This document shows positions 49,819 to 61,663 of a stretch of 64,000 bases of DNA, in pieces; position 1 is the stretch's first letter, and every line of letters starts with the position of its first letter. The notes beneath the pieces were generated by a model, which made no database searches, was not told where the DNA came from, and saw nothing but the letters and a program-made list of their open reading frames with translations. The DNA is from Streptomyces sp. NBC_01788 (GTDB lineage: Bacteria; Actinomycetota; Actinomycetes; Streptomycetales; Streptomycetaceae). The stretch lies in assembly GCF_035917575.1 (NCBI RefSeq), contig NZ_CP109090.1, positions 4,526,001-4,590,000 of the forward strand, read 5' to 3'. The translations under genes and the position numbers were made by a program.

Positions 49819-50585
49819 GCGACGGACACGGCAAGGACGTCAACGGGTCCGCGAACGGGGTGAACCCGGAGAAGGACCTGTCCGCCGGTAACCTTCCCGG
49901 CCGGCGGGGCCAGGGCGGTGAGGAGATCCGCGTCCAGCGCGGCATGTTCGGCGCCGACAACGGCGGCGACACCTCCGGCTACGGCGGGCTGGTCCGCTCG
50001 GTCCGGCTCCCGGGTCCGGCGAGCCGCCCCTACGGCGGCCCCGGCGGAGCCTTCGACGAGATCGCCGACGAACTCGAGGGCGCGCTGGAGGAACAGGGAC
50101 TCCTCCCGGAGAACGCGATCGAGAAGACGATCGTCGACCGCGGCGAACTGACCTTCCACATCGAGCGCGAGCACCTGGTGCGCGTCGCCCGCACCCTGCG
50201 CGACGACCCCGCCCTGCGCTTCGAGCTGTGCACCGGCGTCAGCGGCGTCCACTACCCGCAGGACAAGGGCCGCGAGCTGCACGCCGTGTACCACCTGCGC
50301 TCGATCACCCACAACCGGCTGGTCCGGCTGGAGGTCAGCGCCCCCGACGCCGACCCGCACATCCCGTCGCTGGTCCCCGTCTACCCGACCAACGACTGGC
50401 ACGAGCGCGAGACCTACGACTTCTTCGGAATCGTCTTCGACGGCCACCCGGCCCTGACGCGGATCATGATGCCGGACGACTGGCAGGGCCATCCGCAGCG
50501 CAAGGACTACCCCCTCGGCGGCATCCCCGTCGAGTACAAGGGCGCCCAGATCCCGGCTCCGGACCAGCGGAGGTCGTACTCATGA
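49815..50585 (+). CDS. nuoC: NADH-quinone oxidoreductase subunit C
   Basis: NuoC is a peripheral-arm scaffold next to NuoD. The 256-residue product has the C-terminal signature [20 protein letters not shown] (the 30-kDa-subunit motif), followed by [27 protein letters not shown]. The first 75 residues are a Gly/Arg-rich extension, longer than in many bacteria. It is separate from NuoD, unlike the fused NuoCD of enterobacteria. It overlaps nuoD by 4 nt. Confidence 0.96.
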
Positions 50586-51913
50586 GCACGCACACCCCGT
50601 CGTCGTCCTCCGCGCGCGAGACGACCGAGGGCACGGTCTACACGGTCACCGGTGGCGACTGGGACGAGGTCGCCCGGTCCGCGGCCCGCGCGGACGACGA
50701 GCGCATCGTCGTCAACATGGGTCCCCAGCACCCCTCGACCCACGGCGTGCTCCGGCTGATCCTGGAGATCGACGGCGAGACGGTCACCGAGGCCCGCTGC
50801 GGCATCGGCTATCTGCACACCGGCATCGAGAAGAACATCGAGTTCCGCACGTGGACGCAGGGCACCACCTTCGTCACGCGCATGGACTACCTGACGTCCT
50901 TCTTCAACGAGACCGCCTACTGCCTCGCCGTCGAGAAACTCCTCGGCATCGAGGACCAGATCACCGAACGCGCCAAGATCATCCGGGTGCTCCTGATGGA
51001 GCTGAACCGGCTCTCCTCCCACCTGGTGTGCATCGCCACCGGCGGCATGGAACTCGGCGCCACCACGATCATGATCTACGGATTCCGTGATCGTGAAATG
51101 ATTCTCGACCTCTACGAGCTCATCACCGGCCTGCGGATGAACCACGCGTACATCCGGCCCGGCGGACTCGCCCAGGACCTGCCGCCCGGCGCGGTGGACC
51201 AGATCCGCGAGTTCGTGAAGAAGATGACGAAGAACCTCCCGGAGTACGACAAGCTCGCCACCGGGAACCCCATCTTCAAGGCCCGTATGCAGGACGTCGG
51301 CTACCTCGACCTGGCCGGCTGCATGGCCCTCGGCGCCACCGGCCCGATCCTGCGCTCCACCGGCCTGCCGCACGACCTGCGCAAGACCCAGCCCTACTGC
51401 GGCTACGAGACGTACGACTTCGACATCCCGACCGCCGACACCTGCGACTCCTACGGCCGCTTCCTGATCCGCCTGGAGGAGATGCGCCAGTCGCTCAGGA
51501 TCGTCGAGCAGTGCCTGGACCGGCTGGAGCCGGGCCCGGTCATGGTCGCCGACAAGAAGATCGCCTGGCCGGCCCAGCTCGCCCTGGGACCGGACGGACT
51601 CGGCAACTCCCTGGACCACATCAAGAAGATCATGGGCACCTCCATGGAGGCCCTGATCCACCACTTCAAGCTGGTCACCGAGGGCTTCCGCGTCCCGCCG
51701 GGACAGGCGTACGCGGCGGTCGAGTCGCCCAAGGGCGAACTCGGGGTGCACGTCGTCTCCGACGGAGGCACCCGCCCCTACCGGGTCCACTTCCGGGACC
51801 CGTCCTTCACCAACCTTCAGGCGATGGCGGCGATGTGCGAGGGCGGCCAGGTCGCCGACGTCATCGTCGCCGTCGCGTCCATCGATCCCGTGATGGGAGG
51901 CGTCGACCGGTGA
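50582..51913 (+). CDS. nuoD: NADH-quinone oxidoreductase subunit D
   Basis: NuoD (49-kDa subunit) lines the quinone-binding cavity. The 443-residue product has [20 protein letters not shown], the histidine-tyrosine region [20 protein letters not shown] and [20 protein letters not shown]. It ends near DPVMGGVDR. The GTG start of nuoE overlaps it. The quinone reduced here is menaquinone in this host. Confidence 0.97.
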   Translation: MSTHTPSSSSARETTEGTVYTVTGGDWDEVARSAARADDERIVVNMGPQHPSTHGVLRLILEIDGETVTEARCGIGYLHTGIEKNIEFRTWTQGTTFVTRMDYLTSFFNETAYCLAVEKLLGIEDQITERAKIIRVLLMELNRLSSHLVCIATGGMELGATTIMIYGFRDREMILDLYELITGLRMNHAYIRPGGLAQDLPPGAVDQIREFVKKMTKNLPEYDKLATGNPIFKARMQDVGYLDLAGCMALGATGPILRSTGLPHDLRKTQPYCGYETYDFDIPTADTCDSYGRFLIRLEEMRQSLRIVEQCLDRLEPGPVMVADKKIAWPAQLALGPDGLGNSLDHIKKIMGTSMEALIHHFKLVTEGFRVPPGQAYAAVESPKGELGVHVVSDGGTRPYRVHFRDPSFTNLQAMAAMCEGGQVADVIVAVASIDPVMGGVDR

Positions 51914-52794
51914 CCACCAGTTCTTCGGAGCAGGGCGTCAGCCTGGGCATGCCCGAACTGCCCGCGCCCGACTACCCGGACGACGTCCGTACCCGGCTCG
52001 AACGGGACGCGCGCGAGATCATCGCCCGCTACCCGGACTCCCGGTCCGCCCTCCTGCCGCTGCTGCACCTGGTCCAGTCGGAGGAGGGGCACGTCACGCG
52101 CACCGGGATGCGGTTCTGCGCGGACGTGCTCGGCCTGACCACGGCCGAGGTCACCGCGGTCGCCACCTTCTACACCATGTACCGGCGCAAGCCGTCCGGC
52201 GACTACCAGGTGGGCGTCTGCACCAACACCCTGTGCGCCGTGATGGGCGGCGACGCCATCTTCGAGGCCCTCCAGGAGCACCTCGGCGTCGGCAACGGCG
52301 AGACCACCGACGACGGCAAGGTCACCCTGGAGCACATCGAGTGCAACGCGGCCTGCGACTACGCGCCGGTCGTGATGGTCAACTGGGAGTTCTTCGACAA
52401 CCAGACCCCGGCGAGCATCAAGCGCCTGGTCGACGACCTGCGCGCGGGACGGCCGGTGACACCCACGCGCGGCGCGCCCCTGTGCACGTTCAAGGAGACC
52501 GCCCGGATCCTGGCCGGCTTCCCCGACGAGCGCGAAGGGGCGACGGAGTCCGGCGGCAGCGCGGGACCCGCCTCGCTGGTGGGCCTTCGCCTGGCCAAGG
52601 GAGAGGCCGCACCCGCGCGCGTGGTCCACCCGCGCGACGGCGGACCGCAGGACGCCGACCCGCAGGACGCCGTGCACCAGCCGTCGCCGACCGAGCACCT
52701 GAGCTCGCACGACGCGCCCGAGGACACATCGGCATCCGACCCGTCCCACCCGGCGGGACCTGTCGGAGACGTCGGAGAGGAGGGGGAGGGATGA
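51910..52794 (+). CDS. nuoE: NADH-quinone oxidoreductase subunit E, with C-terminal extension
   Basis: NuoE carries the [2Fe-2S] cluster N1a. The 294-residue product has the thioredoxin-like pattern [20 protein letters not shown], then [13 protein letters not shown] and [21 protein letters not shown], giving the four cysteines of the family. After about residue 180 there is a Pro/Gly/Asp-rich C-terminal extension of roughly 100 residues that is disordered-looking and typical of actinobacterial NuoE. It overlaps nuoF by 4 nt. Confidence 0.96.
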   Translation: MTTSSSEQGVSLGMPELPAPDYPDDVRTRLERDAREIIARYPDSRSALLPLLHLVQSEEGHVTRTGMRFCADVLGLTTAEVTAVATFYTMYRRKPSGDYQVGVCTNTLCAVMGGDAIFEALQEHLGVGNGETTDDGKVTLEHIECNAACDYAPVVMVNWEFFDNQTPASIKRLVDDLRAGRPVTPTRGAPLCTFKETARILAGFPDEREGATESGGSAGPASLVGLRLAKGEAAPARVVHPRDGGPQDADPQDAVHQPSPTEHLSSHDAPEDTSASDPSHPAGPVGDVGEEGEG

Positions 52795-54137
52795 CCTTGG
52801 CACCGGAGATCGACGAGAGCAGCCCGGAGAAGCTGCTCGTACCCGTGCTGTCCGCCTTCTGGGACGAGGACAGGTCCTGGACGATGGACGTGTACCGAAG
52901 GCACGAGGGGTACGAAGGACTGCGCAAGGCGCTCGCCATGTCGCCGGACGACGTGATCGCGTACGTCAAGGACTCCGGTCTGCGCGGCCGCGGCGGCGCC
53001 GGATTCCCGACCGGAATGAAGTGGCAGTTCATTCCCCAGGGCGATGGCAAACCGCACTATCTTGTTGTCAACGCCGACGAATCGGAACCCGGGACCTGCA
53101 AGGACATCCCGCTCCTCTTCGCGAACCCGCACAGCCTCATCGAGGGCATCGTCATCGCGTGCTACGCCATCAGGTCGTCGCATGCCTTCATCTATCTGCG
53201 GGGCGAAGTCGTCCCCGTACTGCGGCGGTTGCACGAGGCCGTGCGCGAGGCCTACGCGGCCGGCTATCTCGGCGAGAACATCCTGGGCAGCGGCCTCGAC
53301 CTCGAACTCACCGTGCACGCCGGCGCCGGCGCGTACATCTGCGGTGAGGAGACCGCACTGCTGGACTCGCTCGAAGGCCGCCGCGGCCAACCGCGGCTGC
53401 GTCCTCCCTTCCCTGCCGTCGCGGGCCTCTACGCGTGCCCCACTGTGGTGAACAACGTCGAGTCCATCGCGTCGGTTCCCGCGATCCTGAACAACGGCAA
53501 GGACTGGTTCAGGTCGATGGGCAGCGAGAAGTCCCCGGGCTTCACGCTCTACTCCCTCAGCGGCCATGTCGCGAGCCCCGGCCAGTACGAGGCCCCGCTC
53601 GGCATCACACTGCGTCAGCTGCTCGACATGAGCGGCGGAATGCGCCCCGGACACCGGCTGAAGTTCTGGACGCCGGGCGGCTCCTCGACGCCGATGTTCA
53701 CCGACGAGCACCTCGACGTCCCGCTCGACTACGAGGGAGTGGGCGCCGCGGGCTCGATGCTCGGCACCAAGGCCCTCCAGTGTTTCGACGAGACCACCTG
53801 CGTGGTGCGGGCCGTGACCCGGTGGACCGAGTTCTACGCCCACGAGTCCTGCGGCAAGTGCACACCGTGCCGCGAAGGAACGTACTGGCTGGTGCAGTTG
53901 CTGCGGGACATCGAGGCCGGCAAGGGCGCGATGTCCGACCTCGACAAGCTGAACGACATCGCCGACAACATCAACGGCAAGTCCTTCTGCGCCCTCGGTG
54001 ACGGCGCCGCCTCCCCGATCTTCTCCTCCCTGAAGTTCTTCCGCGAGGAGTACGAGCAGCACATCACGGGCCGGGGCTGCCCCTTCGACCCGGCCAAGTC
54101 CACGGCCTGGGCCGATCGCACGGAGGTGAACCCATGA
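52791..54137 (+). CDS. nuoF: NADH-quinone oxidoreductase subunit F (NADH/FMN site)
   Basis: NuoF binds NADH and FMN and passes electrons into the iron-sulphur chain. The 448-residue product has the NADH/FMN segment [50 protein letters not shown], and the [4Fe-4S] motif [15 protein letters not shown] with a distal cysteine in SFCALGDGA. All functional motifs are intact. It overlaps nuoG by 4 nt. Confidence 0.97.
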   Translation: MTLAPEIDESSPEKLLVPVLSAFWDEDRSWTMDVYRRHEGYEGLRKALAMSPDDVIAYVKDSGLRGRGGAGFPTGMKWQFIPQGDGKPHYLVVNADESEPGTCKDIPLLFANPHSLIEGIVIACYAIRSSHAFIYLRGEVVPVLRRLHEAVREAYAAGYLGENILGSGLDLELTVHAGAGAYICGEETALLDSLEGRRGQPRLRPPFPAVAGLYACPTVVNNVESIASVPAILNNGKDWFRSMGSEKSPGFTLYSLSGHVASPGQYEAPLGITLRQLLDMSGGMRPGHRLKFWTPGGSSTPMFTDEHLDVPLDYEGVGAAGSMLGTKALQCFDETTCVVRAVTRWTEFYAHESCGKCTPCREGTYWLVQLLRDIEAGKGAMSDLDKLNDIADNINGKSFCALGDGAASPIFSSLKFFREEYEQHITGRGCPFDPAKSTAWADRTEVNP

Positions 54138-56638
54138 CCGTGACCACCAACGCTCCCGCGGGCGGGGGAGAGGCGGCGGTCCCGCCGGAAGATCTCGTGA
54201 CGCTGACGATCGACGGGGCCGAGATCAGCGTGCCCAAGGGCACCCTGGTCATCCGGGCCGCCGAACAGCTCGGCATCGAGATCCCCCGGTTCTGCGACCA
54301 CCCCCTGCTCGACCCGGTCGGCGCCTGCCGCCAGTGCATCGTCGAGGTCGAGGGCCAGCGCAAGCCGATGGCCTCCTGCACGATCACCTGCACGGACGGC
54401 ATGGTCGTCAGGACCCAGCTCACCTCGCCCGTCGCCGAGAAGGCCCAGCACGGCGTGATGGAGCTGCTGCTCATCAACCACCCGCTGGACTGCCCGGTCT
54501 GCGACAAGGGCGGCGAGTGCCCGCTGCAGAACCAGGCCATGTCGCACGGCAACGCCGAGTCCCGCTTCGAAGGGAAGAAGCGGACCTACGAGAAGCCCGT
54601 GCCGATCTCCACGCAGGTGCTGCTCGACCGGGAGCGGTGCGTGCTGTGCGCCCGCTGCACCCGGTTCTCCAACCAGGTCGCCGGCGACCCGATGATCGAG
54701 CTGATCGAGCGGGGCGCGCTCCAGCAGGTCGGCACCGGTGAGGGCGACCCCTTCGAGTCGTACTTCTCCGGCAACACCATCCAGATCTGCCCGGTGGGGG
54801 CGCTCACCTCGGCGGCGTACCGCTTCCGCTCCCGTCCTTTCGACCTGGTCTCCTCGCCGTCGGTGTGCGAGCACTGCTCGGGCGGCTGCGCCACCCGCAC
54901 CGACCACCGGCGCGGCAAGGTCATGCGGCGGCTCGCCGCCAACGACCCCGAGGTCAACGAGGAGTGGATGTGCGACAAGGGGCGCTTCGCGTTCCGGTAC
55001 GCACAGCAGAAGGACCGGCTCACCACGCCCCTGGTGCGCAACCCCGAGGGCGAGCTGGTGCCGGCGTCCTGGACGGAGGCGCTGGAGATCGCCGCCCAGG
55101 GCCTGCTCGCCTCGCGCGGGCGGACCGGTGTCCTCACCGGCGGCCGGCTCACCGTCGAGGACGCCTACGCCTACAGCAAGTTCGCGCGCGTGGCGCTGGA
55201 CACCAACGACATCGACTTCCGCGCGCGCGTGCACAGCGGTGAGGAGGCAGACTTCCTCGCCGCCCGGATCGCCGGACGCGGCCGCGACCTCGACGGCACC
55301 GGTGTCACGTACACCGCGCTGGAGAAGGCGCCCGCCGTGCTGCTCGTCGGGTTCGAGTCCGAGGAGGAGGCGCCCGGCGTCTTCCTCCGGCTGCGCAAGG
55401 CCTGGCGCAAGCACGGGCAGAAGGTGTTCGCGCTGGCCACGCACGCCACGCGGGGCCTGGAGAAGGCGGGCGGGACCCTGCTGCCCGCCGCGCCCGGCAC
55501 CGAGCACGAGTGGCTGGACGCGCTGGCGGGCGGCGTCGGACTCCAGGACGACGGCACCCGGGCCGCCGAGGCCCTGCGGGCCGAGGGCTCGGTCATCGTC
55601 GTGGGCGAGCGGCTCGCGTCGGTCGCCGGCGGCCTGACCGCCGCTGTACGGGCCTCCGCCGCGACCGGCGCACGGCTGGTGTGGATCCCGCGCCGGGCCG
55701 GCGAGCGCGGCGCGGTCGAGGCCGGCGCGCTGCCGTCGCTGCTGCCGGGCGGGCGCCCGGCCACCGACCCGCGCGCGCGGGAGGAGGTCGCCGCGCTCTG
55801 GGGCGTCGCCGACCTCCCGCACCGCTACGGCCGCGACACCGGGCAGATGATCGAGGCCGCGGCCTCGGGCCGGCTGCAGGCCCTGCTCGTCGCCGGAGTG
55901 GAGGTCGCCGACCTGCCCGATCCGGCACGCGCGCGTGCGGCCCTGTCCGAGGCGGGTTTCGTGGTGTCGCTCGAACTGCGGCCCAGCGAGGTCACCGAAC
56001 ACGCGGACGTGGTCCTGCCCGTAGCCGCCGTCGCCGAGAAGGCCGGCACCTTCCTCAACTGGGAGGGCAGGGTCCGCCTCTTCGAGGCCGCGCTCAAGCC
56101 GGAGCAGATGACCCGCACCCTGTCGCCCACCGACGCGCGCGTGCTGCAGATGCTGGCCGACGCCATGGACGTCCACCTGGGTCTGCCGGACCTGCGGACC
56201 GTGCGCGCGGAGCTGGACCGGCTGGGCGCCTGGACCGGACCGCGCGCCGCGGACCCGGCACACAGCGCGGACACGGCACCGCGCCCGGCCGCCGGGGAGG
56301 CCCTGCTCGCGGGGCACCGGCTGCTGCTCGACCAGGGTCTCCTCCAGGAGGGCGACGACGCGCTCGCCGGCACCCGGCACGCCGCACGCGCACGCGTGTC
56401 GGCCGCCACGGCCGCCGAGGCGGGCGTCGCGGACTCCGCCGTGCTGGCCGTGACCGGTCCCGCCGGAACGGTCGAACTCCCGCTGGAGATCACCGAGATG
56501 CCCGACCGGGTGGTGTGGCTCCCGCTGAACTCCGTCGGCGGGGGCGTCGCCTCCGACACGGGGGCGCTGCCCGGCTCCCTCGTCCGCATCGGCCCGGCGA
56601 CGTCCTCGACCGAGGCCCCCAAGGAGGTGGAGGCATGA
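54134..56638 (+). CDS. nuoG: NADH-quinone oxidoreductase subunit G
   Basis: NuoG is the largest peripheral-arm subunit. The 834-residue product has an N-terminal ferredoxin [2Fe-2S] domain ([20 protein letters not shown]) and a cluster region with [17 protein letters not shown]. Two further [4Fe-4S] ligand sets are in [20 protein letters not shown] and [20 protein letters not shown] molybdopterin-oxidoreductase-type fold follows ([20 protein letters not shown] and [12 protein letters not shown]) without a catalytic role in complex I. It overlaps nuoH by 4 nt. Confidence 0.97.
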   Translation: MTVTTNAPAGGGEAAVPPEDLVTLTIDGAEISVPKGTLVIRAAEQLGIEIPRFCDHPLLDPVGACRQCIVEVEGQRKPMASCTITCTDGMVVRTQLTSPVAEKAQHGVMELLLINHPLDCPVCDKGGECPLQNQAMSHGNAESRFEGKKRTYEKPVPISTQVLLDRERCVLCARCTRFSNQVAGDPMIELIERGALQQVGTGEGDPFESYFSGNTIQICPVGALTSAAYRFRSRPFDLVSSPSVCEHCSGGCATRTDHRRGKVMRRLAANDPEVNEEWMCDKGRFAFRYAQQKDRLTTPLVRNPEGELVPASWTEALEIAAQGLLASRGRTGVLTGGRLTVEDAYAYSKFARVALDTNDIDFRARVHSGEEADFLAARIAGRGRDLDGTGVTYTALEKAPAVLLVGFESEEEAPGVFLRLRKAWRKHGQKVFALATHATRGLEKAGGTLLPAAPGTEHEWLDALAGGVGLQDDGTRAAEALRAEGSVIVVGERLASVAGGLTAAVRASAATGARLVWIPRRAGERGAVEAGALPSLLPGGRPATDPRAREEVAALWGVADLPHRYGRDTGQMIEAAASGRLQALLVAGVEVADLPDPARARAALSEAGFVVSLELRPSEVTEHADVVLPVAAVAEKAGTFLNWEGRVRLFEAALKPEQMTRTLSPTDARVLQMLADAMDVHLGLPDLRTVRAELDRLGAWTGPRAADPAHSADTAPRPAAGEALLAGHRLLLDQGLLQEGDDALAGTRHAARARVSAATAAEAGVADSAVLAVTGPAGTVELPLEITEMPDRVVWLPLNSVGGGVASDTGALPGSLVRIGPATSSTEAPKEVEA

Positions 56639-57999
56639 GCCCGTACCTCGCCGCTGAGAACCTGTCGATGTTCGGCACCGATCCCTGGTGGCTGGTCGTC
56701 GTCAAGGCGGTGTTCTGCTTCGCCTTCCTGATGGTGACGGTGCTGTTCTCCATCGTCTGGGAGCGCAAGGTCGTCGCCTGGATGCAGCTGCGCATCGGCC
56801 CCAACCGGCACGGGCCCTGGGGCATGCTCCAGTCGCTCGCCGACGGCATCAAGCTGATGCTCAAGGAAGACGTCGTCGTCAAGCGCGCGGACAAGGTGGT
56901 CTACGTCCTCGCGCCGATCGTCGCGGCCATCCCGGCCTTCATGGCGATCGCCGTGATCCCCTTCGGACCGGCGAACAACGAGGTCTCGATCTTCGGTCAC
57001 CGCACCGCGATGCAGCTGACCGACCTGCCGATCGCGATGCTCTACATCCTCGCGGTCGCCTCCGTCGGCATCTACGGCATCGTGCTGGCGGGCTGGAGCT
57101 CCGGATCGACCTACCCGCTCCTGGGGGGCCTGCGGTCCTGCGCGCAGATGATCTCCTACGAGATCGCCATGGGCGCCGCGTTCGCCTCGGTCTTCCTGTA
57201 CTCGGGCTCGATGTCCACGTCGACGATCGTCGAGCAGCAGCACGACCGCTGGTACATCCTGCTGCTGCCGGTCTCCTTCCTCCTCTACATCGTCACGATG
57301 GTGGGGGAGACCAACCGCGCGCCGTTCGACATGCCGGAGTCCGAGGGCGACCTGGTCGGCGGCTTCAACACCGAGTACTCGTCGATCAAGTTCGCGATGT
57401 TCATGCTCGCCGAGTACGTGAACATGGTGACGGTCTCCGCGGTGGCGACCACGCTCTTCCTCGGCGGCTGGCGGGCCCCCTGGCCGATCAGCACCTTCTG
57501 GGAGGGCGCCAACCACGGCTGGTGGCCGCTGCTCTGGTTCGTGATCAAGGTCCAGCTGCTGTTGTTCGGCTTCATCTGGCTGCGCGGCACGCTCCCGCGG
57601 GTCCGCTACGACCAGCTGATGAAGCTCGGCTGGAAGGTCCTCATCCCGGTCTCCGTGGTCTGGCTGATGCTCGTCGCGACCGTCAGGGTCCTGCGCAACG
57701 AGAACTACGGCTTCGCCGACATCGCCCTCTACGTCGCCGGTGCCGTGCTGACGGTGCTGGTCCTGTCGTTCGTCGTCGACATGTTCCGCGAGCGCACGAA
57801 GACCGAGGAGAAGCCCGAGGCCGGGCCGGCCGCCTTCGACGCGATGGCCGGTGGATTCCCCGTACCGCCGCTGCCGGGGCAGGAGCTGCCGCCGGTGCCG
57901 CGGCGCCGCTCGCGCCGCGAGCGGGAGTTGATTGTCAGTGGCGGGTCGGACACTGCCAGTGACGGACCTCTGGATGGAAAGGAGGCGTCCGATGGCTGA
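56635..57999 (+). CDS. nuoH: NADH-quinone oxidoreductase subunit H
   Basis: NuoH is the membrane subunit that forms the quinone channel entry. The 454-residue product has [20 protein letters not shown], then [29 protein letters not shown], the signature of the ND1 family, and about eight transmembrane helices. The C-terminal 60 residues are a charged tail ([18 protein letters not shown]). The start overlaps nuoG. Confidence 0.97.
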   Translation: MSPYLAAENLSMFGTDPWWLVVVKAVFCFAFLMVTVLFSIVWERKVVAWMQLRIGPNRHGPWGMLQSLADGIKLMLKEDVVVKRADKVVYVLAPIVAAIPAFMAIAVIPFGPANNEVSIFGHRTAMQLTDLPIAMLYILAVASVGIYGIVLAGWSSGSTYPLLGGLRSCAQMISYEIAMGAAFASVFLYSGSMSTSTIVEQQHDRWYILLLPVSFLLYIVTMVGETNRAPFDMPESEGDLVGGFNTEYSSIKFAMFMLAEYVNMVTVSAVATTLFLGGWRAPWPISTFWEGANHGWWPLLWFVIKVQLLLFGFIWLRGTLPRVRYDQLMKLGWKVLIPVSVVWLMLVATVRVLRNENYGFADIALYVAGAVLTVLVLSFVVDMFRERTKTEEKPEAGPAAFDAMAGGFPVPPLPGQELPPVPRRRSRRERELIVSGGSDTASDGPLDGKEASDG

Positions 58000-58594
58000 G
58001 GAGCCCAAGGAGACCAAACCCGGTTTCCTGAACCCCGTGGCCGGCTTCGGCGTGACCTTCAAGGCCATGTTCAAGAAGCGGCTGACCGAGCAGTACCCGG
58101 AGCAGCAGAAGACCACGGCTCCGCGCTTCCACGGACGGCACCAGCTCAACCGCCATCCGGACGGCCTGGAGAAGTGCGTCGGCTGCGAGCTGTGCGCCTG
58201 GGCCTGCCCCGCCGACGCCATCTATGTTGAGGGCGCCGACAACACCGACGAGGAGCGCTACTCGCCGGGCGAGCGGTACGGGCGCGTGTACCAGATCAAC
58301 TACGCCCGCTGCATCCTGTGCGGCCTGTGCATCGAGGCGTGCCCCACGCGCGCGCTGACGATGACCAACGAGTTCGAACTTGCCGACTCCAGCCGCGCCA
58401 ACCTCATCTACACCAAGGAGCAGCTGCTCGCCGGTCTCGAAGAGGGCATGGTCGACACACCGCACGCCATCTACCCGGGCACGGACGAGCAGGACTACTA
58501 CCGGGGCCTGGTGACGGAGGCCGCGCCGGGCACGGTGCGTCAGGTCGCCGTCTCCAAGGGCGAGAAGCCAGAGGAGCAGGGGGCTGACGCATGA
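57992..58594 (+). CDS. nuoI: NADH-quinone oxidoreductase subunit I
   Basis: NuoI carries two [4Fe-4S] clusters bridging toward NuoB. The 200-residue product has the two ferredoxin motifs [16 protein letters not shown] and [16 protein letters not shown]. The ATG at 57992 has GGAAAGGAGG upstream and overlaps the nuoH end by 8 nt. The C-terminal part is longer than in enterobacteria. Confidence 0.97.
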   Translation: MAEEPKETKPGFLNPVAGFGVTFKAMFKKRLTEQYPEQQKTTAPRFHGRHQLNRHPDGLEKCVGCELCAWACPADAIYVEGADNTDEERYSPGERYGRVYQINYARCILCGLCIEACPTRALTMTNEFELADSSRANLIYTKEQLLAGLEEGMVDTPHAIYPGTDEQDYYRGLVTEAAPGTVRQVAVSKGEKPEEQGADA

Positions 58595-59433
58595 GCGCGC
58601 AGCTCGCCGCCTACTCCACCTCCACCGGAGAGGCCTTCCAGTTCTGGGTACTCGGCACCGTCGCGGTGATCGGCGCCCTGTGCACCGTCTTCATGAAGAG
58701 GGCCGTGCACAGCGCGCTGTGCCTGGCGGCCACCATGATCGTCCTGGCGGTGTTCTACCTCACCAACGGCGCCTACTTCCTGGGCATCGTGCAGATCGTC
58801 GTCTACACCGGCGCGATCATGATGCTGTTCCTGTTCGTGGTGATGCTTGTCGGCGTGACCGCCGCGGACTCCCTGAAGGAGACCATCAAGGGCCAGCGCT
58901 GGCTGGCCCTGTTGTGTGGGCTCGGCTTCGGCATCCTGCTGATCGCGGGCATCTCCAACGCCTCCCTGAAGGAGTTCAACGGCACCGGCCACGCCAACGC
59001 GGGCGGTAACGTGGAGGGCCTGGCCTCCCTCCTCTTCACTCGTTACGTCTTCGCCTTCGAACTCACCGGCGCGCTGCTGATCACGGCCACGGTCGGCGCC
59101 ATGGTGCTCACCCACCGGGAGCGCACCGAGCGGGCCAGGACCCAGCGCGAGCTGGCCGAGCAGCGCGTGCGCGAGGGACGGCACGTGCCGCCGCTGCCGG
59201 CGCCCGGCGTGTACGCCCGGCACAACGCCGTGGACATCGCCGGGCTGCTGCCCGACGGCACCCCGTCCGAGCTCACCGTCAGCAAGACGCTGCGCGAGCG
59301 CGGGCAGATCCGCGACGTATCGGCCGAGGCGCTCAACGACCTCAAGGCCCTGGAGCAGCGCGCCGCGGAACGCCTGGAGCGTACCGAGATCGAGCCGACG
59401 GCCTTCAAGCGGCCCGAGGAGGCGTCGAAGTGA
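58591..59433 (+). CDS. nuoJ: NADH-quinone oxidoreductase subunit J
   Basis: NuoJ is a membrane subunit involved in proton pumping. The 280-residue product has five helices, including the conserved [17 protein letters not shown] (helix with the pi-bulge), and a C-terminal charged extension of about 110 residues ending [11 protein letters not shown]. It overlaps nuoI and nuoK by 4 nt each. Confidence 0.96.
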   Translation: MSAQLAAYSTSTGEAFQFWVLGTVAVIGALCTVFMKRAVHSALCLAATMIVLAVFYLTNGAYFLGIVQIVVYTGAIMMLFLFVVMLVGVTAADSLKETIKGQRWLALLCGLGFGILLIAGISNASLKEFNGTGHANAGGNVEGLASLLFTRYVFAFELTGALLITATVGAMVLTHRERTERARTQRELAEQRVREGRHVPPLPAPGVYARHNAVDIAGLLPDGTPSELTVSKTLRERGQIRDVSAEALNDLKALEQRAAERLERTEIEPTAFKRPEEASK

Positions 59434-59729
59434 ACCCTGTGAACTACCTCTACCTCGCCGCCCTGCTGTTCACGATCGGCGCCACCGGTGTGCTGATCCG
59501 GCGCAACGCCATCGTGGTCTTCATGTGCATCGAGTTGATGCTGAACGCCTGCAACCTCGCGCTCGTCACCTTCTCCCGGATGCACGGCAACCTCGACGGC
59601 CAGATCATCGCGTTCTTCACGATGGTCGTCGCCGCAGCGGAGGTCGTGGTCGGGCTCGCGATCATCGTGTCGGTGTTCCGTTCCCGCCACTCGGCCTCGG
59701 TCGACGACGCCAGCCTGATGAAGCTGTAA
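59430..59729 (+). CDS. nuoK: NADH-quinone oxidoreductase subunit K
   Basis: NuoK is a three-helix MrpC-like antiporter-associated subunit. The 99-residue product has [20 protein letters not shown] with the conserved glutamate in the second helix, and ETVV-like [16 protein letters not shown] with the second glutamate. The start is a GTG overlapping nuoJ. Confidence 0.96.
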   Translation: MNPVNYLYLAALLFTIGATGVLIRRNAIVVFMCIELMLNACNLALVTFSRMHGNLDGQIIAFFTMVVAAAEVVVGLAIIVSVFRSRHSASVDDASLMKL

Positions 59730-59744
59730 GGGGTCGGAGTAATC

Positions 59745-61658
59745 GTGGAGAACCTGATTGCGCTGCTGATCGCGGCGCCCCTGCTCGGAGCGGCCGTCCT
59801 CCTGGTCGGCGGCCGGCGGCTCGACGCCGTCGGCCACTGGCTCGGCACCCTGCTCGCGGCCGTCTCCTTCGTGATCGGCCTGGTCCTCTTCGCCGACCTG
59901 CTCGGCCGGAGCGCGGACCAGCGGACCCTGACCCAGCACCTGTTCAGCTGGATCCCGGTGTCCGGCTTCCAGGCGGACATCACGTTCCGGCTCGACCAGC
60001 TGTCGATGACGTTCGTCCTGCTGATCACCGGCGTCGGCTCGCTGATCCACCTGTACTCGGTCGCGTACATGGAGCACGACGAGCGGCGCCGCCGCTTCTT
60101 CGGCTACCTCAACCTGTTCCTCGCGGCGATGCTGCTGCTCGTCCTCGCCGACAACTACCTGCTGCTGTACGTCGGCTGGGAGGGCGTCGGTCTCGCCTCC
60201 TACCTGCTGATCGGCTTCTGGCAGCACAAGCCCAGCGCGGCGACCGCGGCGAAGAAGGCCTTCCTGGTCAACCGGGTCGGCGACATGGGCCTGTCCATCG
60301 CGATCATGCTGATGTTCGCGACGTTCGGGACCTTCGCCTTCGGCCCGCTGCTCGGCACCCACGCCGAACCCGGTCTCGTGGGCGGCGCCACCGAGGGCAA
60401 GCTCACCGCCATCGCGCTGATGCTGCTGCTCGCCGCGTGCGGCAAGTCCGCCCAGGTGCCGCTGCAGTCCTGGCTCGGGGACGCGATGGAGGGCCCGACC
60501 CCGGTCTCGGCCCTCATCCACGCCGCGACGATGGTGACGGCGGGCGTCTACCTCATCGTCCGCTCCGCCGCGATCTTCAACGCGGCGCCGAACGCGCAGC
60601 TCGTGGTCACCGTCGTCGGCGCGGTCACGCTGCTGTTCGGTGCGATCGTCGGTTGCGCGAAGGACGACATCAAGAAGGCGCTGGCCGGCTCGACCATGTC
60701 GCAGATCGGCTACATGGTGCTGGCCGCGGGCCTCGGCCCCATCGGCTACGTCTTCGCGATCATGCACCTGGTGACGCACGGCTTCTTCAAGGCCGGGCTG
60801 TTCCTCGGCGCCGGTTCGGTCATGCACGGCATGAACGACGAGGTGGACATGCGCAAGTACGGCGGTCTGCGCTCGTACATGCCGGTCACTTTCATCACCT
60901 TCGGCCTCGGCTACCTCGCCATCATCGGCTTCCCGGGCCTGTCCGGCTTCTTCTCCAAGGACAAGATCATCGAGGCGGCCTTCGCCAAGGGCGGCACCGA
61001 GGGCTGGATCCTCGGCGGCGCGGCCCTGCTGGGCGCGGCCATCACGGCGTTCTACATGACGCGCGTGATGCTGATGACGTTCTTCGGCGAGAAGCGCTGG
61101 CAGCCCGACGAGAACGGCAACGAGCCGCACCCGCACGAGTCGCCGAAGGCCATGACGATCCCGATGATCGTGCTGGCCGTCGGGTCGGTCCTGGGCGGCG
61201 CGTTCTTCAGCATCGGCGACCGCTTCCTGCACTGGCTGGAGCCGGTCACCGGGCACAGCGAGGGCAACTCTCCGCTCAGCGCGTGGACCGTCACCGGCGC
61301 GACGATGGTGTGCCTGGTCATCGGCGTGGCCATCGCCTGGGCCCAGTACGGCCGCAAGCCGGTCCCGGTCGTCGCCCCGCGCGGGTCGCTGCTCACCCGG
61401 GCCGCCCGGCGGGACCTGCTCCAGGACGACTTCAACCACGTCGTCCTGGTCCGCGGCGGCGAGCACCTCACGCGGTCCCTGGTCTACGTCGACCACACCC
61501 TGGTCGACGGAGTCGTCAACGGCACGGCGGCCTCGGTCGGCGGCCTGTCCGGGAGGATGCGCCGCCTCCAGAACGGCTTCGCGCGCTCCTATGCGGTCTC
61601 GATGTTCGGCGGTGCGGCACTCCTGGTCGCCGCGACCCTGCTGATGAGGGCGGTCTGA
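59745..61658 (+). CDS. nuoL: NADH-quinone oxidoreductase subunit L
   Basis: NuoL is the distal antiporter-like proton channel with a long lateral helix. The 637-residue product has the signature [16 protein letters not shown], the lysine-containing channel region [21 protein letters not shown], and [16 protein letters not shown] long C-terminal helix (about 560-637) is present. The GTG at 59745 lies 15 bp after nuoK, which is one of the few nuo gaps. Confidence 0.96.
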   Translation: MENLIALLIAAPLLGAAVLLVGGRRLDAVGHWLGTLLAAVSFVIGLVLFADLLGRSADQRTLTQHLFSWIPVSGFQADITFRLDQLSMTFVLLITGVGSLIHLYSVAYMEHDERRRRFFGYLNLFLAAMLLLVLADNYLLLYVGWEGVGLASYLLIGFWQHKPSAATAAKKAFLVNRVGDMGLSIAIMLMFATFGTFAFGPLLGTHAEPGLVGGATEGKLTAIALMLLLAACGKSAQVPLQSWLGDAMEGPTPVSALIHAATMVTAGVYLIVRSAAIFNAAPNAQLVVTVVGAVTLLFGAIVGCAKDDIKKALAGSTMSQIGYMVLAAGLGPIGYVFAIMHLVTHGFFKAGLFLGAGSVMHGMNDEVDMRKYGGLRSYMPVTFITFGLGYLAIIGFPGLSGFFSKDKIIEAAFAKGGTEGWILGGAALLGAAITAFYMTRVMLMTFFGEKRWQPDENGNEPHPHESPKAMTIPMIVLAVGSVLGGAFFSIGDRFLHWLEPVTGHSEGNSPLSAWTVTGATMVCLVIGVAIAWAQYGRKPVPVVAPRGSLLTRAARRDLLQDDFNHVVLVRGGEHLTRSLVYVDHTLVDGVVNGTAASVGGLSGRMRRLQNGFARSYAVSMFGGAALLVAATLLMRAV

Positions 61659-61663
61659 TACCG

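Noticed and set aside
53834..56380. An 848-codon minus-strand frame opposite nuoF and nuoG
   Set aside because: nuoF and nuoG motifs on the plus strand are unambiguous, and the opposite frame spans both genes.
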